A stretch of DNA of 64,000 nt from Massilia mucilaginosa (GTDB lineage: Bacteria > Pseudomonadota > Gammaproteobacteria > Burkholderiales > Burkholderiaceae_D), in the NCBI RefSeq assembly GCF_011682145.1, contig NZ_WHJH01000002.1, positions 186,001 to 250,000 of the forward strand. The letters run 5' to 3'. How positions within the stretch are numbered: position 1 is the first letter of the stretch; the number at the start of each line of letters is the position of its first letter. Shown here one piece after another: positions 54,283 through 64,000 of the stretch. Below the pieces are notes generated by a model. That model worked only from the letters and a program-made list of their open reading frames with translations, searched no databases and had not been told where the DNA came from. Both the position numbers and the translations under genes were made by a program.

Positions 54283-54345
54283 TTGACCGTCCAGATGGCT
54301 TCATCTAAAGTGGGCAACTGTGTGAAAAAGTGTAGTTTTGTGGGA
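54283..54345 (+). promoter_or_regulatory. dcw promoter with MraZ boxes
   Basis: Promoter TTGACC (54283-54288), 17 bases, TAAAGT (54306-54311). Immediately downstream are four boxes beginning TG at exact 10-base steps: TGGGC 54311, TGTGA 54321, TGTAG 54331, TGGGA 54341. MraZ is known to bind direct repeats of TGGGN spaced by five bases, so this is its likely autoregulatory site; the middle two boxes are degenerate. Confidence 0.75.
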
Positions 54346-54408
54346 GGAAATCCATGCTCCTGGCGCCAAAACACCGACTTCATAATAACTTTTCAAAGTA
54401 GGTAACTC

Positions 54409-54837
54409 GTGTTTCAAGGCGCGTCCGCAATCAATCTCGATGCGAAAGGCAGGATGTCCATTCCCGCCAAGCATCGCGACGCACTCGCAGTCCAGTGCGA
54501 AGGCCGCCTCACGCTTACCCGCCACCCGCACGGGTGCCTGCTGTTTTTTCCGCGTCCGGTGTGGGAATCGCACCGCGAGCAGATCGCCGCCTGGCCGATG
54601 TCGGCGCGCGCGTGGCAGCGTATTTTCCTCGGCAATGCATGCGATGTCGAGCTCGATTCCGCCGGGCGTATCCTGATCTCGCCCGAGCTGCGCAGCGCTG
54701 TCGGCCTCACCCGTGAGGTCATGCTGCTTGGCATGGGCAGCCATTTCGAAATCTGGGATGCCGCCAAACTGGCCGAAGACGAGCAAGCCGCCGTCGCCGG
54801 TGGCATGCCCGATGTCTTATCCAATTTCTCTTTCTAA
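54409..54837 (+). CDS. mraZ: Transcriptional regulator MraZ
   Basis: A 142-residue AbrB-like DNA-binding protein that forms rings and represses the division/cell wall cluster it heads. Two SpoVT/AbrB repeats are visible: [26 protein letters not shown] and later [18 protein letters not shown]. It starts with GTG, supported by the conserved N-terminus MFQGA and by AGGT nine bases upstream. It is followed nine bases later by rsmH. The likely operator with 10-base periodic boxes is 64 bases upstream. Confidence 0.96.
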   Translation: MFQGASAINLDAKGRMSIPAKHRDALAVQCEGRLTLTRHPHGCLLFFPRPVWESHREQIAAWPMSARAWQRIFLGNACDVELDSAGRILISPELRSAVGLTREVMLLGMGSHFEIWDAAKLAEDEQAAVAGGMPDVLSNFSF

Positions 54838-54846
54838 GGCGCGCCG

Positions 54847-55812
54847 ATGATGAATGTGGTGGCGGTGCCGGAATTTCAGCACCGGACGGTGTTGCTGGAC
54901 GAAGCGGTCGACGCGCTCGACCTGACGGGCGTACGCGCCGATGGCACTTATATAGACGGGACCTTCGGTCGCGGTGGACACAGCCGCTTGATCCTGTCGC
55001 GGCTGGGGCCGAACGGGCGCCTGTTTGCGTTCGACAAGGACTTGCAGGCGATTGCCACGGCCGGCCAGATCGGCGATCCGCGCTTCGAGATCGTGCACGA
55101 CAGTTTCGCCACCATGCGGCAGGCCCTGGCCGCGCGCGGCGTGGCGCAGGTCGATGGCATCCTGCTCGACCTCGGCATTTCCTCGCCGCAGGTGGACGAC
55201 GCCGCGCGCGGTTTCAGCTTCCGCAACGATGGCCCGCTCGACATGCGCATGGACACCACGCGCGGCGTTTCCGCCGCCGACTGGCTGGCCAGCGAGACTG
55301 AACAACAATTGGAAAGGGTGATTCGCGATTATGGGGAAGAACGGTTTGCTTTTCAGATTGCAAAGGCGATTGTTGCTCGCCGGGCAGTCGAACCAATTTC
55401 AAGCACACGACAGCTTGCCGGCATCGTGGCAAACGCGGTTAAAACCCGGGAGAAGGGCAAGGATCCGGCCACACGGACCTTTCAGGCTATCCGGATTTTC
55501 ATCAATAAAGAGCTTGAAGACCTTGAAACAGGCTTGAGCGCGGCCTACGCCATGCTCGCGCCCGGTGCGCGCATGGCCATCATCAGCTTCCATTCGCTGG
55601 AAGACCGCATGGTCAAGCAGTTCCTGGCCAGCAAAGTCAAGGTCGAGCAGCCCGACCGCCGCCTGCCGATCCGCGCGGTCGACCTGCCGCAGCCGCTGAT
55701 GAAGCTGATTGCCAAGATGAAGCCGTCCGACGCCGAGATCGCCGGCAATCCGCGCGCGCGCTCGGCCGTGATGCGGGTGGCCGAACGCTTGCCGGCCCGG
55801 AGCGTGCCGTGA
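54847..55812 (+). CDS. rsmH: 16S rRNA (cytosine1402-N4)-methyltransferase RsmH
   Basis: A 321-residue SAM-dependent methyltransferase (formerly MraW) that modifies C1402 in the ribosomal decoding centre. Motifs seen: [27 protein letters not shown] (SAM loop), [24 protein letters not shown] and [16 protein letters not shown]. Length is normal. A second ATG three bases on is an equivalent start. It overlaps ftsL by four bases. Part of the conserved mraZ-rsmH-ftsL-ftsI order. Confidence 0.97.
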   Translation: MMNVVAVPEFQHRTVLLDEAVDALDLTGVRADGTYIDGTFGRGGHSRLILSRLGPNGRLFAFDKDLQAIATAGQIGDPRFEIVHDSFATMRQALAARGVAQVDGILLDLGISSPQVDDAARGFSFRNDGPLDMRMDTTRGVSAADWLASETEQQLERVIRDYGEERFAFQIAKAIVARRAVEPISSTRQLAGIVANAVKTREKGKDPATRTFQAIRIFINKELEDLETGLSAAYAMLAPGARMAIISFHSLEDRMVKQFLASKVKVEQPDRRLPIRAVDLPQPLMKLIAKMKPSDAEIAGNPRARSAVMRVAERLPARSVP

Positions 55813-56081
55813 ACGGCAAGATCAACATCGTGCTCGCCGCGCTGCTGGTCGGCTGCGCTTTGTCGCTGGTGAACGCCCAGTTCCAGGCGCGCAACCTGTT
55901 CATCGAGCTGGGCAAGCTCGAACACCAGGCGCGCCAGCTCGACATCGACTGGGCCCAATTGCAGCTCGACCAGTCGACCCTGGGCACCAACGCGCGCATC
56001 GAACAGATCGCGCGCGACAAACTCGACATGACGCCGCTGACCCCGGCGCGCACACAGTACCTGACGGAAGGGGCGCAATGA
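55809..56081 (+). CDS. ftsL: Cell division protein FtsL
   Basis: A 90-residue single-span membrane protein of the FtsQLB complex. A short cytoplasmic start is followed by one hydrophobic helix ([19 protein letters not shown]) and a coiled-coil periplasmic part (residues about 30-75, leucine/isoleucine heptads [21 protein letters not shown]). Start is GTG inside the end of rsmH; the end overlaps ftsI by four bases. The position between rsmH and ftsI is diagnostic because the sequence itself is poorly conserved. Confidence 0.93.
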   Translation: MNGKINIVLAALLVGCALSLVNAQFQARNLFIELGKLEHQARQLDIDWAQLQLDQSTLGTNARIEQIARDKLDMTPLTPARTQYLTEGAQ

Positions 56082-57862
56082 AACGCGGTAACAATGGTGC
56101 GGCAGGCGCGCGCGTAGCGGCCTCGAAAGGCGTATCGTTCTCGAAAAGCCCGGTGCTGGCGGTCAGCCTGCCCACCTGGCGTTCGCGCGTCGTGCTGTTC
56201 GTGCTGTTCGCCTCCTTTGTGGCGCTGGCCGGGCGCGCCATGTGGCTGCAAACCGTGTCCAACGAATTCCTGATCGGCCAGGGCAAGAACCGCTACGAGC
56301 GCACCATCGAACTGCCGGCCACGCGCGGGCGCATCCTCGACCGCAACGGCCAGGTGCTGGCGTCCTCGGTGCCGGTCAAGGCGGTGTGGGCGATTCCCGA
56401 AGACGTGCTCGAGTCGCCGCCGGAAAAACTGCGCGCGCTGGCCGGGCTGCTCGACATGAGCGACGCCGCGCTGCGCAAAAAACTCGATTCCGACCGCACC
56501 TTCGTGTACCTCAAGCGCCAGGTCGAAATGCCGGTGATCGACCAGATCGCCAAACTCGGCATCAAGGGCCTCGACACGCGCAAGGAATACAAGCGCTTTT
56601 ACCCGCAGGGCGAAATCGCGACCCACCTGGTGGGCTTTACCAACGTCGAAGACGCCGGCCAGGAAAGCATGGAACTGGCGCAGCAAAAGAACCTGGTGGG
56701 CACCACCGGCAGCCGCCGCGTGATCAAGGACCGCCTCGGCCAGATCGTCGAAGACGTGGGCCTGTCGAAAGAGCCGCACGACGGCAAGGACCTGACCCTG
56801 TCGGTCGACAGCAAGCTGCAATACATCGCTTTTACCCAGGTCAAGGAAGCCGTGGCCAAGTTCAAGGCCAAGGCCGGCGCCGCCGTGGTGCTGGACGTGA
56901 AAACCGGCGAAGTGCTGGCGCTGGCCAACTGGCCGACCTACGACCCGAACGACCGCAAGGGCCTGACCGGCGCGCAGCTGCGCAACCGCGTCATCACCGA
57001 CACCTTCGAGCCGGGTTCGACCCTGAAACCGTTTACCGTGGCGCTGGCGCTCGACAGCGGGCGCGTCACGCCGACTACCCGCATCGATACCGGTGCCGGG
57101 CGCTTCGTGATCAATGGCGCGCCGATTTCCGACACCAAGCCGCACGGCGTGATCACGGTCTCCGAGATCGTCGAAATGTCGTCCAATATCGGCACCTCGA
57201 AACTCGCGCTGTCGATGCCGCCGCGCGAAATGTGGGAGATGTTTACCGAAGTCGGTTTCGGCCAGCAGCCCAAGTTCGGCTTCCCGGGCGCGGTGGCCGG
57301 GCGCGTGCGTCCGTATAAATCGTGGCGGCCGGTGGAGCAGGCCACCATGAGCTACGGGAACGGCATCTCGGTCTCGCTGCTGCAGCTGGCGCGCGGCTAC
57401 ATGATGTTCGCGCGCGACGGCGACACCATTCCGCTGTCGTTCCAGAAAACCACCGAGCCACCGGTCGGGCGCCAGATCATCAAGCCGAAAACCGCGCGCC
57501 AGATGCGCGAGATGCTCGAACTGGTGGTCTCGGGCGCCCACGGCACGGCCAAGCAGGCGCGCGTGGCCGGCTACCGCGTGGGCGGCAAGACCGGTACCGC
57601 CTACAAGGTCGAAAACGGCAAGTACGCGATTCCGCGCAAGTACATCGGGTCCTTTGTCGGCATGGTGCCGATGTCGAACCCGCGCTTCATCATCGCCGTC
57701 ATGATCGACGAACCGACCGCCATCGGCCACTTCGGCGGCATCGTGGCGGCGCCGACGTTTGCCGCGCTGGCCGCCAACGCGCTGCGCGCACTGAATATTC
57801 CGCCCGATTCGGATGTGACAGAAATCGTCGCGCCGAACGATGGCTCCGGGGAGGTGATGTAA
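56078..57862 (+). CDS. ftsI: Septal peptidoglycan transpeptidase FtsI (PBP3)
   Basis: A 594-residue class B penicillin-binding protein that cross-links septal peptidoglycan. It has a short cytoplasmic tail, one membrane anchor (VVLFVLFASFVALAGRAMWLQ), a dimerisation/pedestal domain (RGRILDRNGQVLASS) and the transpeptidase domain: active-site SxxK in GSTLKPF near residue 313, SSN in MSSNIGTSKLAL and KTG in VGGKTGTAYK. All three catalytic motifs are intact. It overlaps ftsL by four bases and murE by one. Confidence 0.97.
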   Translation: MKRGNNGAAGARVAASKGVSFSKSPVLAVSLPTWRSRVVLFVLFASFVALAGRAMWLQTVSNEFLIGQGKNRYERTIELPATRGRILDRNGQVLASSVPVKAVWAIPEDVLESPPEKLRALAGLLDMSDAALRKKLDSDRTFVYLKRQVEMPVIDQIAKLGIKGLDTRKEYKRFYPQGEIATHLVGFTNVEDAGQESMELAQQKNLVGTTGSRRVIKDRLGQIVEDVGLSKEPHDGKDLTLSVDSKLQYIAFTQVKEAVAKFKAKAGAAVVLDVKTGEVLALANWPTYDPNDRKGLTGAQLRNRVITDTFEPGSTLKPFTVALALDSGRVTPTTRIDTGAGRFVINGAPISDTKPHGVITVSEIVEMSSNIGTSKLALSMPPREMWEMFTEVGFGQQPKFGFPGAVAGRVRPYKSWRPVEQATMSYGNGISVSLLQLARGYMMFARDGDTIPLSFQKTTEPPVGRQIIKPKTARQMREMLELVVSGAHGTAKQARVAGYRVGGKTGTAYKVENGKYAIPRKYIGSFVGMVPMSNPRFIIAVMIDEPTAIGHFGGIVAAPTFAALAANALRALNIPPDSDVTEIVAPNDGSGEVM

Positions 57863-59412
57863 TGACACAAATAATGCCGTCCTTGAATCCGCAGCAGGTC
57901 TGCACCTGGATCGCCCAGGCCGCCGCTGGCGCCAGGGTGGTGTCCGACTCGCGCCGCGTCAAGCCGGGCGATGTCTTCTTCGCCTATCCGGGCGACGCCG
58001 CCGACGGCCGCGCCTACATTGCCAAGGCCATCGAGCAGGGCGCCGCCGCCATCGTGTACGACGATCGCGACTTTGCCTGGAACGACGCCTGGAGCGTGCC
58101 GCACCTGGCCGTGGCCGACCTCAAAGCGCAGGCCGGCCCGATCGCGCACGCCTGCTATCGGATGCCCGACAGCGCCATGTTTACCGTCGGCGTGACCGGC
58201 ACCAACGGCAAGACCTCGTGCGCGGTCTGGCTCGGCCAGGCCTTCGCGCGCCTGGGCGAGACGGCCGCCGTCATCGGCACGCTCGGCGTGGGCCTGTTCA
58301 GCGGCCGCGGTGAAGTCGAGTACGACGTCACCGGCTACACGACGCCCGACGCGGTGCTGCTGGCCGAAAAACTGGCCGGCGTGCGCGATGCGGGCGCCAC
58401 CGCGCTGGCGATTGAGGTAAGCTCCATCGGGCTCGGGCAAGGCCGTACCCTGGGCATGCATTTCGACGTTGCGTTGTTTACCAACCTGACGCGCGATCAT
58501 CTCGATTATCACGGCACCATGGAAAGCTACGAAGCGGCGAAAGCAAAGCTGTTCGCGTGGCCAGGATTGAAAACAGCAGTGCTTAACCTTGACGACCCGG
58601 CAGGACAACGCCTGGTCAACCAACTCGTATCCCGGCCCGGCGCCCCTTGCGTGACCGGCTACACCCTGCGCGACGTGGCCACCCAGCCCGACATCGCCGG
58701 TGTGACCATGCTGCGCGCCTCGCAGTTCCGCAGCCGCCACGCGGGTACCGAATTCCATCTCGATTCGCCGCTCGGCGGCGCCCAGGTCAAGACCAAACTG
58801 GTGGGCCACTTCAATATCAGCAATGCGCTGGCGGTGCTCGGTGCACTGCTGGCCAAGGGCGTGGCCTTGCGCGCCGCGCTCGACGCCATCGAAGCGCTCA
58901 CGCCAGCGCCGGGCCGCATGCAGCAGATCGGCGGCCAGGATGCGCCGATGGTGGTCATCGACTACGCCCACACCCCGGACGCGCTGGAGCAAACCCTCGG
59001 TGCGCTGCGCCAGGTCGCGCACGAACGCGGCGGCCAATTGTGGTGCGTGTTCGGCTGCGGCGGCGACCGCGATCCGGGCAAACGCCCGCAAATGGGCGCG
59101 ATTGCGCAGATCGCCGAACACGTGCTGGTCACCAGCGACAATCCGCGCAGCGAAGATCCGGCCGCCATCATCCGCCAGATCGTCGCCGGCATGGACGCGG
59201 CCCATCCGGCGTCGCGCTTCCAGGCGATCGAAGACCGCGCCGCCGCGATCCTGTCGGCCGTCAAGCACGCGGCCAAGCCGGACGTGATCCTGCTGGCCGG
59301 TAAAGGCCATGAACCGTACCAGGAAATCAAGGGCCGCAAGATGCCGTTTTCCGACGCCGACCACGCCGCGCTGGCGCTGGCCGCGCGCGTGACCATGATG
59401 AGGACCAACTGA
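57862..59412 (+). CDS. murE: UDP-MurNAc-tripeptide synthetase MurE
   Basis: A 516-residue cytoplasmic ligase that adds the third residue to the UDP-MurNAc dipeptide. The ATP loop is GVTGTNGKTSCA (about residue 110), the carbamylated-lysine region follows in YEAAKAKLF, and the C-terminal domain carries DNPRSEDP, the motif that selects meso-diaminopimelate rather than lysine. Start shares one base with the ftsI stop; the stop shares one base with murF. Normal length. Confidence 0.97.
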   Translation: MTQIMPSLNPQQVCTWIAQAAAGARVVSDSRRVKPGDVFFAYPGDAADGRAYIAKAIEQGAAAIVYDDRDFAWNDAWSVPHLAVADLKAQAGPIAHACYRMPDSAMFTVGVTGTNGKTSCAVWLGQAFARLGETAAVIGTLGVGLFSGRGEVEYDVTGYTTPDAVLLAEKLAGVRDAGATALAIEVSSIGLGQGRTLGMHFDVALFTNLTRDHLDYHGTMESYEAAKAKLFAWPGLKTAVLNLDDPAGQRLVNQLVSRPGAPCVTGYTLRDVATQPDIAGVTMLRASQFRSRHAGTEFHLDSPLGGAQVKTKLVGHFNISNALAVLGALLAKGVALRAALDAIEALTPAPGRMQQIGGQDAPMVVIDYAHTPDALEQTLGALRQVAHERGGQLWCVFGCGGDRDPGKRPQMGAIAQIAEHVLVTSDNPRSEDPAAIIRQIVAGMDAAHPASRFQAIEDRAAAILSAVKHAAKPDVILLAGKGHEPYQEIKGRKMPFSDADHAALALAARVTMMRTN

Positions 59413-60797
59413 TGCACGGCACGCTCGCACAACTGGCCGCGTCCATTCCCGGCGCGCGCATGACGGCCGACGCCACCTTTGGCAGCGTCTCGACCGACAG
59501 CCGCAGCGCCGGTCCTGGTGCGCTGTTCGTCGCCCTGCGCGGCGAGACCTTCGACGCCCACGACTTCCTGGCGCAAGTGGCGGCCGGCGGCGCCGCTGCC
59601 GTGGTGGTGGAAAGCCTGCCGGACGGCTGGACCCTGCCCGCCATCGTGGTGCCCGATACGCTGGTGGCCCTGGGCGGCATCGCCAACCACTGGCGCGCGC
59701 AATATGGCATTCCCGTGATCGGCGTCACCGGCAGTAACGGCAAGACCACGGTCAAGGAAATGATCGCCGCGATCCTGGCGGCCGGCCTGTCGGAAGACGC
59801 GCGCCTGGCCACGCGCGGCAATCTGAATAACGAAATCGGCGTGCCGCTCACCTTGATGCGCCTTGGCGCCGAACACAAGGCTGCCGTGATCGAACTGGGC
59901 ATGAACCACCCGGGCGAAATCGCGCGCCTGGCCGCGATTGCCGCGCCGACCATCGGCCTGGTGAACAACGCCCAGCGCGAGCACCAGGAATTCATGCACA
60001 CCGTGGAAGCGGTGGCACGCGAAAACGGCGCCGTACTGGCCGGCCTGGCGCAGGACGGCGTGGCCGTCTTCCCCGGCGACGACGAATACACCGCGCTGTG
60101 GCAAGGCATGGCGGCCGGCCGCCAGGTTGTCAGCTTCGGCTTCGACCCCGCTTGCAACGTCAGCTGCGCGCATCGCGCCACCGATTTCGGCAGCGAACTC
60201 GATGTGAGCGTGCGCATGGACGGCGCGCCGCTGCGCAGCTTCAACGTCAAGCTGGCCGCGGCCGGCCTGCACAATGTGCGCAACGCGCTCGCGGCGATCG
60301 CCTGCGCCATCGCCGCCGGCATTGCGCCGGACGCCGTGGCGCGCGGCCTGGCCGCCTTCGAGCCGGTCAGCGGACGCCTGCAACGCAAGCATGCCGCCTG
60401 CGGCGCCACCGTCATCGACGACACCTACAACGCCAACCCGGATTCGGTGCGCGCCGCCATCGACGTGCTGGCGCAGTCCGCCGCGCCGCGCATCCTGGTG
60501 CTGGGCGATATGGGCGAAGTCGGCACCCAGGGCCGCGAGTTTCACGAAGAAATCGGCGCCTACGCGGCTGCGCGCGGCATCGGGTCGGTGCTCGTCACCG
60601 GCGAGCTGACCCGCCACATGGCCGCCTCGGGCGCGCAGCATTACACGCAGTTCGACGAATTATTGGCAGCACTCGATACACAATTGGGCAGCACCTCTGA
60701 CGCGACTGTACTGGTGAAGGGATCGCGTTTCATGAAAATGGAACGGGTCGTCGCTCACCTGGCCGGATCACACAACACAAGTAAGGAAGCCCACTAA
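59412..60797 (+). CDS. murF: UDP-MurNAc-tripeptide:D-Ala-D-Ala ligase MurF
   Basis: A 461-residue ligase that adds D-alanyl-D-alanine to complete the cytoplasmic peptidoglycan precursor. Motifs: N-terminal uridine domain with [17 protein letters not shown] loop [14 protein letters not shown] (about residue 110), [10 protein letters not shown] and the C-terminal [14 protein letters not shown] typical of MurF. It overlaps murE by one base and is followed one base later by mraY. All key residues look intact. Confidence 0.97.
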   Translation: MHGTLAQLAASIPGARMTADATFGSVSTDSRSAGPGALFVALRGETFDAHDFLAQVAAGGAAAVVVESLPDGWTLPAIVVPDTLVALGGIANHWRAQYGIPVIGVTGSNGKTTVKEMIAAILAAGLSEDARLATRGNLNNEIGVPLTLMRLGAEHKAAVIELGMNHPGEIARLAAIAAPTIGLVNNAQREHQEFMHTVEAVARENGAVLAGLAQDGVAVFPGDDEYTALWQGMAAGRQVVSFGFDPACNVSCAHRATDFGSELDVSVRMDGAPLRSFNVKLAAAGLHNVRNALAAIACAIAAGIAPDAVARGLAAFEPVSGRLQRKHAACGATVIDDTYNANPDSVRAAIDVLAQSAAPRILVLGDMGEVGTQGREFHEEIGAYAAARGIGSVLVTGELTRHMAASGAQHYTQFDELLAALDTQLGSTSDATVLVKGSRFMKMERVVAHLAGSHNTSKEAH

Positions 60798-60798
60798 C

Positions 60799-61968
60799 AT
60801 GCTGCTCTGGCTCGCACAAATGTTCCAGGACGAACTCGGTCCTCTGCGAATCTTCAACTTCATCACCTTCCGCGCGGTATTCGCCACCATCACGGCGGTA
60901 CTGATCGGCCTCGTCGCCGGTCCGGCCGTGATCCGCAAACTGACCTCGATGAAAGTCGGCCAGGCAGTGCGCCCGGACGGTCCGCAGACGCACCTGAAAA
61001 AACACGGCACCCCGACCATGGGCGGTGTGCTGATCCTGATCGCCATTGGCGTCTCGACCCTGCTGTGGTGCGACCTGTCGAACCGCCTGGTGTGGCCGGT
61101 GCTGGTGGTGACCCTCGGCTTTGGCGCCATCGGCTGGGCCGACGACTACCGCAAGGTGGTCTACCAGGACCCGGAAGGCATGCGCTCGGGCGAAAAATAC
61201 TTCTGGATGTCGCTGATCGGCATCGCCGCCTCGCTGTACCTGGCGTTCTCGGTGTCGGCGCCAACGCCGGGCAAGGTGTGGGACCTGTTCTACGCGTGGG
61301 TGCAGTCGGGCTTTTCGCTCGACCTGCCGCCCAAGGCCGACTTGATCGTGCCGTTCGTGAAAACCGTCAGCTATCCGCTCGGCGTGTGGGGCTTCATCGC
61401 GCTGACCTACTGCGTCATCGTCGGCACCAGCAATGCGGTCAACTTCACCGACGGCCTCGATGGCCTGGCGATCATGCCGACCGTGATGGTCGGCTCGGCC
61501 CTCGGCCTGTTCGCCTACCTGACCGGCAGCGCCACATACTCCAAATACCTGTTCATCCCGCACATTCCCGGCGCGGGCGAGCTGTTGATTTTCTGCGGCG
61601 CGATGGCCGGCGCGGGCCTGGCTTTTCTCTGGTATAACGCGCATCCGGCCCAGATGTTCATGGGCGACGTCGGCGCGCTGGCGCTCGGCGGCGCGCTCGG
61701 CACCATTGCCGTCATCGTGCGCCAGGAGATCGTGCTGTTCATCATGGGCGGCGTGTTCGTGGCCGAAACGGTCTCGGTGATCATCCAGGTCAGCTGGTTC
61801 AAGTACACCAAGAAGCGTTACGGCACTGGCCGCCGCGTGTTCCTGATGGCGCCTTTGCACCATCACTTCGAACAAAAAGGCTGGAAAGAGACCCAGGTCG
61901 TCGTGCGCTTCTGGATTATCACGATGATGCTGGTGCTGGTCGGCCTGTCCACCCTGAAGCTGCGCTGA
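60799..61968 (+). CDS. mraY: Phospho-MurNAc-pentapeptide transferase MraY
   Basis: A 389-residue integral membrane enzyme with about ten helices. It transfers phospho-MurNAc-pentapeptide to undecaprenyl phosphate to form lipid I. Conserved motifs: [10 protein letters not shown], the Mg2+-binding aspartates in [17 protein letters not shown] and [11 protein letters not shown], and the histidine cluster MAPLHHHFE. Length is typical of beta-proteobacteria (long first periplasmic loop). The stop shares one base with murD. Confidence 0.97.
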   Translation: MLLWLAQMFQDELGPLRIFNFITFRAVFATITAVLIGLVAGPAVIRKLTSMKVGQAVRPDGPQTHLKKHGTPTMGGVLILIAIGVSTLLWCDLSNRLVWPVLVVTLGFGAIGWADDYRKVVYQDPEGMRSGEKYFWMSLIGIAASLYLAFSVSAPTPGKVWDLFYAWVQSGFSLDLPPKADLIVPFVKTVSYPLGVWGFIALTYCVIVGTSNAVNFTDGLDGLAIMPTVMVGSALGLFAYLTGSATYSKYLFIPHIPGAGELLIFCGAMAGAGLAFLWYNAHPAQMFMGDVGALALGGALGTIAVIVRQEIVLFIMGGVFVAETVSVIIQVSWFKYTKKRYGTGRRVFLMAPLHHHFEQKGWKETQVVVRFWIITMMLVLVGLSTLKLR

Positions 61969-63488
61969 TGAACCACCTCGAACAATACGCCGGCAAGCAC
62001 GCCCTGGTCCTCGGACTGGGCGAGTCCGGTCTCGCCATGGCGCAGTGGCTGGCGCGCTGCGGTGCGCGCGTGCGCGTGGCCGACACGCGCGAAGCCCCGC
62101 AACGCCTGCAGGCATTGAAAGACGCCGTGCCGGATGCAGAGTTCATCGGCGGCGAGTTGGGAGAAGCACTGCTCGATACGATCGACTTCGTGGCGGTCAG
62201 CCCGGGCCTGGCGCCCGAGCGCGAACTGGCCAGCATCCTGCCGGCGGCTGGCGCGCGCGCCATTCCGGTCTGGGGCGAGATCGAACTGTTCGCCCAGGCC
62301 CTGGCGGCGTTGAAAGAAGAACGCGCGTATGCGCCGAAAGTCATTGCCATTACCGGCACCAACGGCAAGACCACCGTCACCAGCCTGACCGGTTTGCTGT
62401 GCCAGCGCGCCGGCCTGTCGACCCGCGTGGCCGGCAATATCAGCCCGGCGGCGCTCGACGTGCTGCGCGAAGTACTCGACGGCGCGGGGGCGGAAAGCGC
62501 TCTGCCGCAAGCCTGGATTCTCGAGTTGTCCAGCTTCCAGCTGCATTCCACTTTCAGCCTTAACGCCGATGCCGCCACGGTCCTGAACATCACCCAGGAC
62601 CATCTCGACTGGCACGGCAACATGGATGCCTACGGTCTTGACAAGGCGCGCATTTTCGGCCCGGCGACGGTTCGCGTGCTCAATCGCGACGATGCGGCGG
62701 TGATGCGCATGGCCGCCCAAGGCAGCGTGGTGCGCACCTTCGGCACCGGCGAGCCGCAGGACGCCGACAGCTTCGGCCTGCACAACGAACGCGGCGTGCT
62801 GTGGCTGACCGTGGCCGTGGCCGGTGAAGAAAGCGAAAAGAAGCGCAAGAAAAGCGACCCGGTCGAAGTGGTGCCGTGCACGATCAGCCGCCTGATGCCG
62901 GCCGACGCGCTGCGCATCCGCGGCCTGCACAACGCCGCCAACGCGCTGGCCGCGCTGGCCCTGTGCCGCGCCATCGGCCTGCCGTTCGCGCCGCTGCTGC
63001 ATGGCCTGCGCGACTACCAGGGCGAACCGCACCGGGTCGAACTGGTGGCCGCCATCGACGCCATCGACTATTACGACGACAGCAAGGGCACCAATGTGGG
63101 CGCCACCGTGGCTGCCTTGAGCGGCCTGGGCAAGGCCTTCGGCGGCGAGTCGCAAAAGATCGTGCTGATCGCCGGGGGCGACGGCAAGGGCCAGCAATTC
63201 GAACCGCTGGCCGAACCGTGCTCGCGCTACGTGCGCGTGGTGCTGCTGATCGGGCGCGACGCGCCGCTGCTGCGCGCGGCCATCGAGCCGTCCGGTGTCG
63301 ATGTGATCGACTGCGACACCCTGCCCGAAGCCGTGCGGCGCGCCTCCGCGCTGGCGCAGCCGGGCGACGCGGTGCTGCTCTCGCCGGCCTGCGCCAGCTT
63401 CGACATGTTCACCGGCTACGGCCACCGCGCCCAGGTGTTCGTCGACGCCGTGCGCGAGCTGGCGCTCGACAAGGGACAGGATCTCTGA
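61968..63488 (+). CDS. murD: UDP-MurNAc-L-alanine:D-glutamate ligase MurD
   Basis: A 506-residue cytoplasmic ligase adding D-glutamate. Motifs: N-terminal nucleotide-type loop [17 protein letters not shown] loop [13 protein letters not shown] (about residue 127), ELSSFQL, and the C-terminal [11 protein letters not shown] and [20 protein letters not shown] typical of MurD. It is longer than E. coli MurD (438) because of inserts around residues 165 and 265-300 (a charged stretch [15 protein letters not shown]), a feature common in Burkholderiales. It overlaps mraY and ftsW by one base each. Confidence 0.97.
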   Translation: MNHLEQYAGKHALVLGLGESGLAMAQWLARCGARVRVADTREAPQRLQALKDAVPDAEFIGGELGEALLDTIDFVAVSPGLAPERELASILPAAGARAIPVWGEIELFAQALAALKEERAYAPKVIAITGTNGKTTVTSLTGLLCQRAGLSTRVAGNISPAALDVLREVLDGAGAESALPQAWILELSSFQLHSTFSLNADAATVLNITQDHLDWHGNMDAYGLDKARIFGPATVRVLNRDDAAVMRMAAQGSVVRTFGTGEPQDADSFGLHNERGVLWLTVAVAGEESEKKRKKSDPVEVVPCTISRLMPADALRIRGLHNAANALAALALCRAIGLPFAPLLHGLRDYQGEPHRVELVAAIDAIDYYDDSKGTNVGATVAALSGLGKAFGGESQKIVLIAGGDGKGQQFEPLAEPCSRYVRVVLLIGRDAPLLRAAIEPSGVDVIDCDTLPEAVRRASALAQPGDAVLLSPACASFDMFTGYGHRAQVFVDAVRELALDKGQDL

Positions 63489-64000
63489 TGGCCTTCCAGT
63501 TTCCATTCAAATTCGCCGGCTCGGCTTCGGACGCATTGTCCGGGGACCGCACACGCCCGTCGAAAATGATGGAATACGACCAGCTGCTGGTCTGGGTCAC
63601 CGTGCTGCTGATGCTGTTCGGGATGGTGATGGTGTACTCGGCCTCGATCGCGCTGCCCGATTCGCCCAAGTACGCCAATTACAAGACCACCTACTTCGTG
63701 CAGCGCCAGGCGATTTTCATCATGGTCTCGATGCTGGCCGGGTACTTCGTGTTCCGCATTCCGGTCGCGCTCTGGCAGCGCTACGCCTCCCCCCTGTTCG
63801 TGGGCAGCCTGGTCTTGCTGGTACTGGTGCTGGTGCCGCACGTGGGCTTTTCGGTCAACGGCGCGCAGCGCTGGCTGGACCTCAAATTTTTCAAGCTGCA
63901 GCCGTCGGAAGTGATGAAGATCGCCGCCGTGCTGTATGCCGCCGACTACACGGTGCGCAAGCAGGAATACATGCACAAGCTGACCAAGGGCTTCCTGCCG
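63488..64000 (+). CDS. ftsW: Septal glycosyltransferase FtsW, N-terminal part
   Basis: The first 171 residues of a SEDS-family peptidoglycan polymerase of the divisome; the gene runs off the window. After a 30-residue cytoplasmic tail, four hydrophobic segments are visible, starting DQLLVWVTVLLMLFGMVMVYSAS. The SEDS signature follows: GFSVNGAQRWLDL and FKLQPSEVMKIA. The start overlaps the murD stop by one base. Position after murD and before murG (expected outside) matches the canonical dcw order. Confidence 0.96.
   Translation, partial: MAFQFPFKFAGSASDALSGDRTRPSKMMEYDQLLVWVTVLLMLFGMVMVYSASIALPDSPKYANYKTTYFVQRQAIFIMVSMLAGYFVFRIPVALWQRYASPLFVGSLVLLVLVLVPHVGFSVNGAQRWLDLKFFKLQPSEVMKIAAVLYAADYTVRKQEYMHKLTKGFLP

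Overview
The window reads as chromosomal DNA of a high-GC beta-proteobacterium of the Burkholderiales, most likely family Oxalobacteraceae (Massilia/Telluria/Duganella group). The pointers are the gene content and style: a complete-looking beta-type division and cell wall (dcw) cluster, PEP-CTERM exoproteins, a type A RNase P RNA, an rpoH behind a CIRCE operator, a B12/light-type MerR operon, a pectate lyase, and several very large RTX (calcium-binding repeat) proteins. Genus is an inference; no rRNA gene is present.

Layout. 1-2475: end of a cytochrome oxidase assembly set (ctaB end, SCO protein), an AI-2E family membrane protein and a GNAT acetyltransferase. 2489-2681: a cluster of short dispersed repeats that recurs at 13550-13674 and, as a half copy, at 14543-14558. 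2690-8183: a CNNM/HlyC-type protein, an NhaR-like LysR regulator and a tellurite-resistance-type (Ter) stress module (DUF475 membrane protein, two TerD-fold proteins, a TIGR00266 protein). 8372-13525: a 1717-residue fusion of an exonuclease-like domain, a RecQ helicase and a UvrD-type helicase. 13823-19452: three PEP-CTERM proteins, a GntR regulator with a perfect palindromic operator, a broken ABC transporter in which ATPase and permease are fused by deletion, gamma-glutamyltransferase and a small lipoprotein. 19695-20745: rpoH with terminator and CIRCE. 21078-25565: RTX giant A. 25642-28400: ftsX, ftsE, ftsY. 28535-36668: a CarH/LitR-like cobalamin-binding MerR regulator, divergent from an eight-gene lipid-modification type operon (flavoprotein, DUF1365, cyclopropane-fatty-acid-synthase-like methyltransferase, chalcone-isomerase fold, transporter, DUF3833, SDR, NTF2-like), with two identical-arm palindromes in the shared promoter region. 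37073-41814: an acetolactate-synthase-like enzyme, a second CNNM protein, a pectate lyase. 41981-42336: rnpB. 42642-54000: a tandem array of four RTX genes (B broken, C, D, E). 54283-64000: the dcw cluster from its promoter and MraZ boxes through mraZ, rsmH, ftsL, ftsI, murE, murF, mraY, murD and the start of ftsW.

How things fit together. RTX genes A, B, C and E carry the same promoter block (TTGACN, 15 bases, TATAAA or TTTAAA, start codon about 30 bases on). B, C and D end in nearly the same hairpin around GCCATTCC/GGAATGGC. All share a C-terminal region, which in B-E ends LNDGSPLL or nearly so. They therefore look like duplicated, co-regulated expression cassettes for a secreted protein family. 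The array sits between rnpB and mraZ, and gene A sits between ftsX and rpoH, so both have landed in otherwise conserved housekeeping neighbourhoods. The CarH-like regulator plus the lipid operon is the clearest regulatory circuit: a predicted adenosylcobalamin-dependent light switch controlling membrane lipid chemistry through TTTGTC-N3-GACAAA sites. No CRISPR array, tRNA gene, prophage or insertion sequence was seen.
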